This document shows positions 1-10,168 of a stretch of DNA of 64,000 nt, piece after piece (position 1 is the first letter of the stretch; every line of letters begins with the position of its first letter). Where the stretch lies: the NCBI GenBank assembly GCA_037953625.1, contig CM075653.1, forward strand, positions 5,642,001 to 5,706,000. The letters run 5' to 3'. Made by a program: the position numbers and the translations under genes. The notes below the pieces were generated by a model. The model did no database searches and was not told the DNA's origin. It saw only the letters and a program-made list of their open reading frames with translations. The stretch is from Crotalaria pallida. Taxonomy: Eukaryota > Streptophyta > Magnoliopsida > Fabales > Fabaceae.

Positions 1-1329
1 CCTTCTGACTTATCTTTCCTTTTAGGATTTAGAAAATAATTTAATGTTTTAATTTTAAAGAAAAATATTAAATAACTTTAATATAATATCTTTATACTAC
101 ATTAATTATTACTTATTTCACATATTTCAACCTATCAAATACAAGATCAAAGTTGAAAAGAATTAATTAATACATCTTTTAATTCCTAAAGTGACAAATA
201 ATTTGAAACAAGTTAAAAATGCTAAAATGATAGATAAAATGAAACAGGGGGAGTATTATTTATATGTTTAATAGCATTAAATTTATGGAATATCTTCCTA
301 ACTTACCATTATCTCTTTACAATAATTATAGTCATTTAATTTCTCTTTTAATTATCTCCCTTATTAATTAAGGGTAAAGTTGTATATATGGAAATTAATT
401 TTTTTTTATTTTCTACGGATATACTTTATCCCTCTTTAAATATAATCAACTGGATTAACCTTTTACGAGAATTAGGATAAATATAGTATTTGGTATACGT
501 TTTCAAAATTACAGCTATTATTGTATCATTTAGACTCTAAAAAGTATTGAAATAATAATATATATGTTTGTGGAAAATGATTAATTAGTATCAATGAAAT
601 TTACAATAGAAACTTATAAAAAGAGACAAGACATACAATAACACTAATTAATACTTATATTTAGAGGTAAAGGGAGTAGATATATGAAAACAAATTTTTT
701 CCCTTTCTAAAAACACACTTATTTAGAAAACTGAGGTAGTAATAGATAAGCTATACTAGAGTTGGTTGTTCAGTTTACATAATCCTCTTGATTGATCAAA
801 ACTCTAAGATGATGATTTGAATGTTATTCACAACACAAGGTGGAATTAATTAAAATATTTTTGTTGAGTAAATTTGACATTCTCATATATTCATAGGTGA
901 TAAATTGAAGGCATCAACCTGTATTTATGTTTAAGATTTGTTTAGCTCTTGTTATTACGGTTGAGGATAAAAGTTAAAAAATAGTAAAAATATATTGGAA
1001 AACAAAGTCTATTATGACTTGATATTTTAAATGATAAGTTTTTAATATAAATGTTCTTATTTGATTCTCATATCCTCATTCCTTAAGGCTGAATTTAAGT
1101 CAATCCTTATTTTAACTTTGCTAATAAGAAATGCCTAGTTTTTTTTAGGTGGAAGAAATACCTGGTTAATTAGGAATATTCAAAAGAAAATTGTATTTAC
1201 AAATGTACTCTTCATGATCATTAAAAATTAATATCAGTAAATAAATGTAAAAAGTAATTTTAATTGAAAATTTTATAATTTGATATACATATAACTTTAT
1301 TGATGACAATTTTGTAGGACAAGAATTAC
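1..1329 (-). other. Intron 1 (partial) of the minus-strand dioxygenase gene, AT-rich
   Basis: No convincing exon is visible here on either strand. Following the GT donor beside position 1330 on the minus strand, this is the start of intron 1. The paralogue at 39375 has a 5.1-kb first intron, so the missing exons probably lie left of the window. The stretch 470-681 resembles the interior and right end of the Stowaway-like element at 41269-41538 (shared phrases around 'ttggtatac' and a terminal 'gggagta'). A second 'gggggagta' terminus occurs near 247-255. Confidence 0.5.
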
Positions 1330-1614
1330 CTGAAAGAAACCCCAGTCCTTGCATGCCATATCCAGTTTCAATAGCTCCTCCTTGCTCCCTTTTCTAAGCA
1401 TAGCTAAATCAATAACAGGGATCTGAGCCGGAACAAAACGTTTAACATTCCCCGTTACTGGTTTGTTTCTGATGTACATTTCAGGAACTAGCGAAGGATC
1501 GTTCTTCACCATTTCTTGAACGTTGGGGATCCACGTCGGTTTAGGTAAAATAAATTTTGGTGGTTGATCCTTCATATCATCAGTTATTGGCTTATTAACT
1601 ACTTTGAGACTCAT
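1330..1614 (-). CDS. Exon 1 of an SRG1-like 2-oxoglutarate/Fe(II) dioxygenase (gene continues left of window)
   Basis: This exon encodes 95 residues, starting at the ATG whose complement is at 1612-1614 and ending in ...GFFQ followed by a GT donor (complement at 1328-1329). It matches the N-terminal DIOX_N region of plant 2-oxoglutarate-dependent dioxygenases: a 'VQEM' helix, a 'VP..YIR' segment, the conserved 'IPVIDLAML' strand, and 'KLDMACKDWGFFQ', which in this family leads into the 'VNHG' strand of exon 2. The catalytic HxD...H residues lie in later exons, which are not in the window. It shares a long stretch of identity with exon 1 of the gene at 39375 (for example PNVQEMVK, IPVIDL, MLRKG, KLDMACK), so the two are paralogues in opposite orientation. 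Substrate is unknown; relatives act on flavonoids, hormones or alkaloids. Whether the whole gene is functional cannot be judged here. Confidence 0.75.
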
Positions 1615-1827
1615 CTTGGTTGTTCTTAGATGATGATTTTCTTTGAGGTATGAATAATTTCAATGGATCACTACTTCGATATATATATTAGTTGTGAGCC
1701 GCCCATGCATTGCACTGGTCAATCATTTGCTTTTTTGTTTAGTATCATTGTTGTTAAGATTCGGTACAAAGAATTTGCCAAATAATTGTGTAAAAGAGTA
1801 CGTTAGGAGTCTCACGTTGAGTAGTCT

Positions 1828-2114
1828 AGGAAACTCAATGTGGTACTTAAGTTATGAGGCTCTCCCACTTAATAGACTAGTCTTTTAGGTTGAGCTCTCC
1901 TCATGTGCTTAAGTCCTAACACAATTGGTTTCTTTCATTGAGAGGTTGAACCACGGAAAGGGCTACCTATAGACTGGATTAAGGTATATTACCGAATACT
2001 GATAAGTGAGTGGAGCCGCCAAGGAAACTCAATGTGGTACTTAAGTCATGAGGCTCTCCCACCTAATAGACCAGTCTTTTGGGTTGGACTCTCCTCATAT
2101 GCTTAAGTCCTAAC
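1828..2114. repeat. Two direct copies of a 93-bp sequence, LTR/TRIM-like
   Basis: Copies at 1828-1920 and 2022-2114 differ at only a few positions. Each starts with 'aggaaactcaatgtggtac' and ends with 'cttaagtcctaac'. The wording (gagtctcac..., ctctccca...) is of the type seen in plant LTR or TRIM ends, but no complete element or primer-binding site could be placed. Class is uncertain. Confidence 0.5.
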
Positions 2115-2116
2115 AG

Positions 2117-2500
2117 AGTATATATAAATCAATTGGTTTATTGCGGTTGATTTTGAAAGAATTGCTATTAAATTTTAAAAACAAATTTTATTTTTTATAT
2201 ATGAAGTTATTATTCACGTGGCTTTGCTTTTCATATTATTCCTCTTGAAATTAAATTTGGCTAGAATTTCTTGAGCCTGAAACTTTTGGCATTCGTGTAT
2301 ACTCAAAATATTATCCATCCACAGTGCATCCTTTTCCTTTAAACTTTATTCGAGAAGCAAAACAATAATGCTAAAGGAATAATTGTTTTTTGATGGAATA
2401 CATGCATATGGAACCAATTCTTATTGAATAAAAATATTGAGAAGTAGAACACTTGTTTGACTTCATTAATTAAACTACGCAATAACGTTATTTTTACCTG
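2117..2500 (-). repeat. Inverted copy of the array-unit/flank sequence, upstream of the minus-strand dioxygenase
   Basis: Read on the minus strand, this stretch carries the same ordered landmarks as the tandem units at 13048-14106 and the blocks at 27812-28260 and 31613-32110. These are the 'caagtgttctacttctcaa'-type start, 'ttattccttt', 'ggatgcact', 'gaatgccaaaa', and then the tail with 'gcaaagccacgtgaataa' and 'caattctttcaaaatcaac'. It lies 0.5-0.9 kb upstream of the dioxygenase ATG at 1614, so it may be original gene flank from which the other copies derive. Confidence 0.6.
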
Positions 2501-2611
2501 AGAAGTTAAATGATACTTGTTTATTTTTGTTTTTTCTTGACAAAAGAAATAACTTTAAAGAATAAGTGTGCAAATGTAAATAGAGAAATAACATTATTGC
2601 TAATCCTAATC

Positions 2612-2613
<2 letters not shown>

Positions 2614-2664
<51 letters not shown>
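2614..2664. repeat. (TA)n microsatellite
   Basis: An uninterrupted AT dinucleotide run of about 50 bp. It has no coding meaning. Confidence 0.95.
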
Positions 2665-2666
<2 letters not shown>

Positions 2667-3388
2667 GGTTTTGCATTTCTTCCACCAAGAGTTTCCATTA
2701 ATTTTGGTAATGGATCACATAAGCATTTTATAGATGTTAGTCGCTAGTTGGATCTGATTAAAGTTAAAACTTGATTCTCATCTTTGAGTGGCTTAGGCAC
2801 TAGTTTTTTAGACTAGTGTATGTCACTGATTGCTTGTACATGTACTATATTGGTGGGTTGATTTCAAGTGTGGTGGGTTAATTTCTTTGATCTTGTTCTA
2901 ATGGACTGAGTATCCGTTTTTCTCCCCTTAATGGGTTATTTTCTTTTGCTTAAGAAAAAATTTCTTTCAAAACGCACCAGAGTTGCAAACGGGTACAAAA
3001 TCAGTGAAAAAACATAACAGTATGAGAACTAACATTATTGACAGAGGAAAAAAAAAAAAAACGTAGTGCAACTGATTTACGGTAAGAAATTGTATGCTTA
3101 TGTTATCCAGCACCTCCTCCGTGATCGCATATGCTTATGCTGTAACCTCCTCTTGATTTTTCATTTACGAAAAATAAATATATTTTTAATTAAAAATATG
3201 ATAGGAATTTAAAAGAACTAAAATATGTTATTTTTCAATAATTTTGGAGAGAATAGGTTTCAATATAGAATTTCAAATAGTAAGCATAGGTACATAAATT
3301 TAATTTGCTATATATAACTATGGACACAACAATTTTGTTACACTCTTCTAACTCTTTTATCTTTATAATTACTTATCTCTTAGACTTT
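2665..3388. other. AT-rich intergenic DNA, nothing recognised
   Basis: No open frame with family motifs, no terminal repeats and no RNA-gene signature was seen. A short poly-A run occurs near 3047-3061. Confidence 0.5.
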
Positions 3389-3405
3389 AATATGTATTAA
3401 ATTGT

Positions 3406-3511
3406 GTCCGCGTAAGACAGCCCAGTTGGTGGCTGCAGGGACACTTAGGATTTCCCCTTCTACGGGTCATGGGTTCTAGTCCCAGACCTCTCATGTAAAC
3501 CAAAAAAAAAA
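3406..3511 (+). mobile_element. tRNA-derived SINE with perfect 17-bp target-site duplication
   Basis: The element begins 'gtccgcgtaagac'. It has an A-box-like stretch ('agcccagttggtggctgc') and a B-box-like 'gggttctagtccc', and ends in an 11-12-base A tract. It is flanked by a perfect direct repeat, aatatgtattaaattgt, at 3389-3405 and 3512-3528. Internal polymerase III boxes, a 3' A tail and a long target duplication are the defining features of LINE-mobilised SINEs. At about 106 bp it is short for a plant SINE. The unmutated duplication implies a fairly recent insertion. Confidence 0.8.
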
Positions 3512-3733
3512 AATATGTATTAAATTGTAGTCTTCAATTTAATATTAAGATCGAGAAGAGAAGAGAATTCTCTTAATATTCGTAATCAAAGACTTTACAA
3601 TTTTTCACCTTTAGATATCGGCCTCCTGTTAAATATGCGGATGAAAAACGACAAAAACATAATGTATTAGATTTTATGATCAATTAATAATGATATTCTT
3701 GCATTAATTTTCATGGGTAATAAAAACACAACT

Positions 3734-3985
3734 TCTGAACCAATTCAAAAATCATGACAATAAGGGAACCTACGAAATCTAATAACATAGGACCAAAACC
3801 TATCAAATCAAATAATATAAGGATCAAAACAAACTACCAACATAATTATGAAGACCTAAATTGACATGAGGGATCAAAACCAAAATGTTTTGTAAATGCA
3901 GGGACCAAAACCAAAATTTTTTTACAGGGACCAATTTCAAAGGAGTTAACTTTTACCGGGACAATTTTGATATTTAAGCCAAAAA
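3734..3985. repeat. Possible half of a foldback repeat ('ggaccaaaac' motifs)
   Basis: The motif 'gaccaaaac' or 'gatcaaaac' recurs about five times on the plus strand. This style is common in one arm of plant foldback elements, but the partner arm was not found, so class is unknown. Confidence 0.3.
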
Positions 3986-4019
3986 GAAATTGTAATGCAC
4001 TTTGGTGGAATATTCAATA

Positions 4020-6181
4020 GGTTTAATTATGTTACAAGTCCCTAAAATTTGGGGTACTTTTCCAATATACCCTTATTTTTTTTTGCAATGTCTGAGTCCC
4101 CAAAGTTACTTCTGGGTTTGTCATATATATAGCCTTACTCCTTATTCTAGCCAATTTTGTTGACATGTAACATCGGAATTTAGTCAAACGCAGGAAGTTA
4201 GGCACGTGGATAAAGATCCTTTTTTAAAAAAAAAATAAAAAAAATTAAAAAACTAAATAACTAAATATTTTAATATTTTTAGTTTAAAAAAAACAAGAGA
4301 AAAGTCTTCTTCCCCCATATGACATCACACAACTTCACATGGCTAACCTCCTGCATTTTTTTATAGGAAAAAATGCATTAAAAACACAACCAAGCGGTAA
4401 GAGGATTATCGCCAGCTGGGAGAGAAATACAGAGATCAAAGTATTCAAAGAATTACATAGAACACCACCCTGCATCTAATTGTCTCTACTAAGACAAGAT
4501 AGCATATTAGCACCGACAAAAACTAAACAGCAGAAAAAGACCAGATGCATATGTAATAAAAAGACAGAAGCAGTTAATAATATGCTTTTAAGCTTTTCAC
4601 CGGGTTTGTAAACCATTCGTACAGTGACATGGAGGGTCTTCTGCAGAGAGCATTTAACCAAAACCATGCTTTCATCTTAATTGAGTCCACTAGTAGTTCT
4701 TCAAAAATCAAGTCTTTCCCGTTGAAAACTATTTGGTTCATGGTGAGCCAAATACACCAAACCCCCATTGGCCATATTGATTTAAGTTTCTTCTCCTTGA
4801 TAAATATTAAGTGATGAGACAAGTGTGCAGCTCCATCATTTTGCAACACCGACGAGAAACCGCACCAGTTATATATTTTTTTGCCAAACCCCATAAGCAA
4901 TCTTGCATGCGAAAAAGAGATGGTTCGTCAATTCATCTTGTTCCCTGCAAAGAGCACATAAACGCTGATCTGTAGATAGCTCGATACCTCTCCTTATCAG
5001 GTTCATTTTGGTAGGGGATTTTGTTGATTAAGATCCTCCAACCAAAGGCCTTTGATTTTAAAGGAGCATTTAACTTCCAAATAACTTTGAGCAGTGAGTT
5101 GTCTCCCTCCTGTTGTTGGATCTGAATTGACTTGTATGCGGTCTTCACAGAGTAAGCTCCATCAGGTGATGCTTTCCATGTCCATCGATCTGCAATGTCT
5201 TGTTTTAAAGCTACATTCTCAAGCAAGCAGTTTAGTTCTATTAAAACAGCCATCTCCCAATCAAATAAAGGTCTTCTCCAAGTATGATTCCAAACCCATT
5301 CCCCATTAATCCAGTAACCCAAGTTCGTTATGTCAGCATCCTTTTGCAAACTAATTGAGAACAACCAAGGGAATTATAATTTTAAAGGTAAATCACAAAG
5401 CCAAGTGTCAAGCCAAAATTTGTTTTCTTCCCATCTCCCACTAATTTGACCAGATTGGATGATAGCCAGTTTGGTGAAAAACCAGCACCATCCTATAGGT
5501 TTTCAAGGTCTTTCCACCATAAGGATTTTTTGGCCCCCCTTCTAGGACGAAAAGACGCATCTAAAGATCTATTTAAAACCCCATATTTTGATTTTAAAAC
5601 TGAGAGCCATAGTTTGTCTCTTTCAACAACCATTCTCCATTTCCATTTACTTAACAAGGCTAAGTTGAAAGCATTTAAATCTTTTATACCTAACCCACCT
5701 TCCTCTTTATCCCTACAAACAGTGTCCCATTTTACCCAAGGGATTTTTGATTTATCCTCACAGCCCCCCAAAGGAAATTTCTTTGTAGTTTAATGAAAGA
5801 ACTTACCACACATTTTGGGACTTTGTAAAAAGAGAAAAGGTACACAGACAGTGAGTACAGAATTGAGCAAGACAACCCGACCACCAAAAGATAAATGTTT
5901 TCCTTTCCACGAGTCCAACCTTGTTTTCATAACATCCAGGGCTTTTTCCCAATGTAGAGACAACCTGTGATTAATGCCGACTGGAATCCCAAGATACCGC
6001 AGAGCCTCCTGCATTTGATTGGGATTCCGATGTTATATGTCAGAAAAATTGGCCAAAATTGATAATAAAGATATATGACAAACACAAAAGTAACTTCGGG
6101 AAGAGTCGGACATTGAAAAAAAGAATAAAGATATGTAACAAAAGTACCCCAAACTTCAGAGACCTATAACATAATTAAACT
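4020..6181. mobile_element. Mutator-type MITE (family A copy 1), split by a LINE
   Basis: The outer ends are inverted: 'ggtttaattatgttac' at 4020 and its near-complement '...gtaac/ataattaaac' ending near 6180. They are flanked by the 9-bp direct repeat tattcaata (4011-4019 and 6182-6190). The subterminal sequence (gtccctaaa.tttggggtact, cttctgggtttgtcatat) is shared with copies at 30558-31079 and 31111-31612. A 9-bp target duplication with AT-rich foldback structure fits a non-autonomous Mutator-like element. Removing the LINE at 4359-6004 leaves about 0.5 kb, the size of the intact copy at 30558. Confidence 0.75.
4359..6004 (-). pseudogene. 5'-truncated LINE (non-LTR retrotransposon): end of reverse transcriptase plus zf-RVT region
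   Basis: Read on the minus strand, the insert starts in the C-terminal part of a plant LINE reverse transcriptase ('RYLGIPVG', then 'LSFGGRVVLLNSVL', frame 5790-6004). It continues through 'EGGLGIKDL' (5493-5771) and the zf-RVT-type domain (4933-5364, with 'DRWTWK.SPDGAYSVKTAY' and 'WKLNAPLKSKAFGWRIL'). It ends in the C-terminal tail 'CIWLTMNQIVFNGK' (4574-4900). Frame breaks separate these blocks, so it is dead. The 12-bp direct repeat cctcctgcattt flanks it (4347-4358 and 6005-6016), with a T run at the left end corresponding to the poly-A tail. Endonuclease and most of the RT fingers/palm are absent, as expected for 5' truncation during target-primed reverse transcription. Confidence 0.85.
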
Positions 6182-6190
6182 TATTCAATA

Positions 6191-6700
6191 TTGTGTTGAC
6201 ATGAGTTAATTTATGTAATAAGTAAGCAACCCATATATAAGATTTGAGCTACATGCTGTTATAATTGTTCCATATGGATTTGACGTAACAATTTTATTTT
6301 TAGGCAAAGTTTTTAATGAAGAAGGGCAGAAAACAATCATGCAGTACAGTTGCTAGAGATCAAACTAAGATGCTAGCTAATGTATTTGAAATTTATCTAA
6401 TGCTTGCGAAACCATACTGATATCTCAACTTGCTTGATCTTGGGACAAGTGATTTTATGGTGTGATATCTAATACACGTTTATATTATATATATTAACTA
6501 GTTCACGAATATCTTGGAAAACTTATTTTTTTAAAAGTGAAAATTCATAAATGAGAGTATAGAGAGAATACTCAAACTAGTACAAAAAGATTACAATAGT
6601 TCATCAAAGATACAGTCAGCCTACCATATTAATACAGGCTAAAGGAGCCATACATCAGTTACGGTGAAAAATATTTAGTTTACTCAAACAAGAAAACCAA
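6191..6700. other. Intergenic, no gene recognised
   Basis: AT-rich sequence without a family match. It precedes the broken edge of the Sirevirus; no 5' LTR was found in it. Confidence 0.45.
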
Positions 6701-6830
6701 TTGTAAGAAACTAAGCAAGACTCGTTGCTCAAGGCTACAACCAAGAGGAAGGTATTGATTATGATGAGTCCTTCTTCTTGGTTGTAGCCTTGAGCAACAA
6801 GTCTTGCTTTGTTTCTTATAATTACCCCTG
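6700..6830. repeat. Long inverted repeat (hairpin) at the copia inversion breakpoint
   Basis: The plus-strand stretch about 6700-6767 ('...caagactcgttgctcaaggc...') is nearly the reverse complement of 6775-6826 ('...gccttgagcaacaagtcttg...'), giving arms of roughly 45-50 bp with almost no spacer. Both arms encode the same copia segment, the 'ARLVAQGYNQEEG' motif just before the RT core, once on each strand. The left arm has a stop where the family has a lysine codon. Confidence 0.8.
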
Positions 6831-8336
6831 ATTCATCCATTTTATTTCTAAAAATCCATTTTGTGCCGATTATGGTTTGATCATCGGGCCGAGGAACTAA
6901 ATCCCAAACATCATTTCTGATGAACTGATTTAATTCATCTTGTATAGCCATAGCCCAATGTTCATCCTCAATCGCAACACTAACAGAATCAAGTTCAATC
7001 TGAGAAACGAAAGAAACAAAATTACATAAGTTTTGAATGGACCGCCGAGTAAGAACTCCTCTCGAGATGTCTCCGATCACATTTTCTATCGGATGATTCT
7101 TGTTCGATTTCCAAGTCGGAGGGAGGTCGGACTGAGTTCTGCTCGGAGAGAGCTCGTCTCTCTGTGCTCCGATTTCAGCTGTTGATGCAGGATCGTCCTT
7201 TTGAGCTCCAGTTTCAGTTGATCTCGGAATGAGGTCGGCAACTGAATTTTCCAAGTTTCCTGCACAACTCACAGTGTCTCCTTTCGGAGACTCATCAAAT
7301 ACCACATGGGTAGACTTTTCCATAGTGGAAGTTCTTTTATTAAACACTCTAAAAGCTTTACTGTGAGTAGAATAACCTAAGAAAATCCCTTCATCTGCTT
7401 TTGAATCGAATTTTCCAAGATGTTCTTTTCCATTATTTAAAATGAAAACTTTGCATCCAAAATCATGAAGATGAGATATGTTCGGTTTTCTACCATTGTA
7501 AAGTTCATAGGGTGTTTTCTTTAAAATTGGTCGGGTTAGAATGCGGATCATGACATAACACGCTATATTTACTGCATCTGCCCAGAAATAATGCGGTAAA
7601 TGATATTCATTCAACATGGTTCGGGCTAGCTCTTCAAGAACTCGGTTTTTCCGTTCAACAACACCGTTTTGCTCGGGAGTTCTTAGAGCCGAATACTGAT
7701 GTTCAATCCCGAACTTAGAACAGAATTTGTCAAATTTGTAGTTCTCGAACTCGCCACCGTGGTCTGTTCGGATTACAACAACTTTTTTGGTTAACTTGGT
7801 TTTGGACTCGTTTGACATGATCCTTAAAGCTTTGATAAGTATCACTTTTTGATGCTAAAAATAAAGTCCATGTAAATCTAGAGAAGTCATCAACAATTAC
7901 TAAAGCATAATAATTGCCACCAAAGCTTTTTACCTGTGACGGTCCAAACAAGTCCATATGAAGTAATTCTAATGGCCTTGTTGTGGATACCACTGGTTTG
8001 GAAGGAAAGCTATTTTTATTTTTGGTTGGTTTGCATGTTTTACAAGCAGTGCAAACACCCTCAAGATCAAATTTCAGCTTTGGTAAACCAATTACTAAGT
8101 TTTTGGATTGTATTTTCTTCAATTGATTTACATTTATATGTGTTGTCCTACGGTGCCATAACCAAGTATCAGTTTCTTTGCTGACCAAGCAAGTGGACAT
8201 CAAGGAAGTGATTTCATTTAAGTCAACCAAATAGGTATTGTTACATCTTTTACCAACAAATTTAACAAATTCGTCCTTGTCACTTTTAATAATATAGTGA
8301 GTGGAGGTAAAAACAACATGATTACCGATATCACAT
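6775..8336 (-). pseudogene. Sirevirus (Ty1/copia) gag-pre-integrase, integrase and start of RT, inverted relative to the rest
   Basis: Minus-strand frames give, in order: the gag-pre-integrase region ('WLWHRRTTHINVNQL', with 'CTACKTCK'), the integrase core with 'LHMDLFGP' and 'VDDFSRFTW', then 'RTDHGGEFEN' and 'TPEQNGVVERKN' (the D,D,E residues), 'FGCKVFILN' and 'DEGIFLGYS'. A linker follows, and then the start of the RT domain ('W..AIQDELNQFIRNDVW', 'GTKWIFRNK', 'ARLVAQGYN'). A frame change near 7790-7815 separates the first integrase half from the second, so the polyprotein is broken. The expected gag and protease are missing. The segment is antisense to its own continuation at 8337-9648: an internal inversion swapped its orientation, with breakpoints at the 'IDYDESF' codons. 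The linker and the 'RRSIQN..FVSQIE' style are typical of SIRE-lineage elements. Confidence 0.9.
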
Positions 8337-9648
8337 AGGTATCGATTACGATGAGTCCTTTGCTCCGGTTGCCCGACTTGAAGCAATTCAGATTTTGCTC
8401 GCTTTTGCATCCATGATGAATTTTACGCTGTATCAAATGGATGTCAAAAGTTCATTTTTGAATGGATTCATAAATGAAGAAGTGTATGTGAAACAACCTC
8501 CTGGATTTGAAAGCCATGAATTTCCAAATCATGTTTACAAACTTAAAAAGGCACTTTACGGATTGAAACAAGCTCCTAGAGCTTGGTATGATCGGTTAAG
8601 TTCCTTTCTTTTAGAACAAGGCTTTGAAAGAGGGGAAGTTGACACTACACTGTTCATTCATAAATCGAGAAAGGACATTTTATTAGTACAAGTGTATGTT
8701 GATGATATAATTTTTGGTGCTACTAATATGTCTTTATGTAAGAAATTCTCATACCAAATGAAGGGTGAGTTTGAGATGTCAATGATGGGTGAGCTCACAT
8801 TTTTCCTCGGACTGCAAGTGAAACAAGTCAAAGGAGGCATCTTTGTGCATCAAGGCAAGTACTGCAAGGAGGTCATAAAGAGATTCGGGATGGAGAATTG
8901 TAAGAGTGCAGCAACCCCGATGAGCACCTCATGCTACCTTGACAAGGATGAGTCAGGTAAGTCGGTAGATGTAAGTAAATATAGAGGTATGATAGGAAGT
9001 CTTCTATATTTAACTGCATCTCGGCCCGACATTATGTTCGGAGTCTGCATGTGTGCTCGGTTTCAAGCCGATCCAAAAGAATCTCACTTGTCGGCTGTTA
9101 AATGGATTTTTAAATACTTAAAAGGAACCGAGAACACTGGTTTGTGGTATCCTAAGGATGCCAACCTTAGTTTGATTGGGTATTCGGACTCTGATTTTGC
9201 GGGATGCAAGCTTGATCGAAAAAGCACCAGTGAAACTTGTCATCTTTTAGGAAGTTAACTAGTGACTTGGTTTTCTAAAAAGCAAGCTTGTGTTGCTCTT
9301 TCAACCGCAGAGGCCGAGTACATTGCAGCCGGAAGTTGCTGTGCTCAAATCCTTTGGATGAAACAACAACTGTCGGACTTTGGCTTGCAATTGGATCACA
9401 TTCCTATCAAATGTGACAACACAAGTGCAATCAATCTAACTAAGAATCCAGTGTATCAGTCATGAACAAAACACATTGAAATAAGACATCACTTTTTACG
9501 AGATCATGTTCAAAAAGGTGACTGTGTAATAGAATTTGTTAGTACTGATAAACAATTAGCCGATGTGTTTACAAAGCCCCTGCCGAGGGAAACTCTTTGT
9601 CGTATTCGGACAGAGCTCGGCATTCTGGACGAATCCAGTATAAGCTAA
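8337..9648 (+). pseudogene. Sirevirus (Ty1/copia) reverse transcriptase and RNase H, decayed
   Basis: The plus-strand frame starts at 'IDYDESFAPVARLEA', exactly where the inverted minus-strand part stops. It continues through the RT core: 'YQMDVKSSFLNG', 'VYVKQPPGFE', 'LYGLKQAPRAWY', the catalytic 'VYVDDI' at about 8695, and 'FFLGLQVKQ'. It then runs into RNase H ('IGYSDSDFAGC', 'STAEAEYIA', 'CDNTSAI.L.KNPV') and the C-terminal 'KHIEIRHHFLRDHV' and 'LADVFTKPL', with the terminal stop at 9646-9648. Internal stops at 9256-9258 and 9463-9465 show inactivation. RT residues themselves look well conserved, so decay is modest. Together with the 3' LTR this defines the right half of the element. Confidence 0.92.
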
Positions 9649-9789
9649 GTGTTTTTCAGTATTTTAAACTCAGTCACCAAAATCGAAAATCTTCTTTCAA
9701 TATAAGTCTGTTCATGATCCTTTTATGTGTTCGAATATTTGTTTAACTCCTGCAAAGCTTCTTCCTCAGATTTTTCTGTTTAAAATTCT

Positions 9790-10168
9790 CTTCTGGGGGA
9801 GAAAGGATGTTTTTTCGAGCATGACAAGAATACATCTGTTTCCAACAAGTAGTATTTTTTTTAAGATGCTTGCCCTTGGTTATATTAATTTACCTCTCTT
9901 TTGGTAAATGTGCTTAATTCTTTAGCTCCTTTTTTATCATGCCAAAAGGGGGAGAAAGGTGGTTTGTTGTCTTTGTTGTTTCAGATGTTCAGTTTTTCGA
10001 TGTTCAGTTTTTCGAGCATACATTAAGGGGGAGAAAGGAGATCGCATATATTCAGGGGGAGTGTTTTCCGAGCATCTCTACAGCTCTCTGAGCAAATTTC
10101 CGAGAATATATTCAGAGAGAACCGCACAAAAACCAACAGGCATTTGTCATCATCAAAAAGGGGGAGAT
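9790..10168 (+). promoter_or_regulatory. Multiple polypurine tracts upstream of the Sirevirus 3' LTR
   Basis: The motif 'gggggag' followed by A/G recurs at about 9796, 9949, 10026, 10055 and 10160. The last copy ends directly at the TG of the LTR (10169) and is the likely primer for plus-strand DNA synthesis. Several polypurine tracts between pol and the 3' LTR are a recognised hallmark of Sireviruses, which supports the lineage call. The 9649-9790 stretch shows nothing else. Confidence 0.75.

Noticed and set aside
1..1329. Exons 2-4 of the left dioxygenase
   Set aside because: No 'VNHG', 'NYYPPC' or HxD motif could be read on the minus strand here.
3406..3500. Possible functional tRNA gene
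   Set aside because: Only A/B-box-like stretches are present; no cloverleaf with acceptor stem was found, and the A tail plus target duplication make it a SINE.
6191..6700. Search for a 5' LTR of the Sirevirus
   Set aside because: No TGTTGAATC-type sequence or PBS was found; the left part of the element is lost or rearranged.
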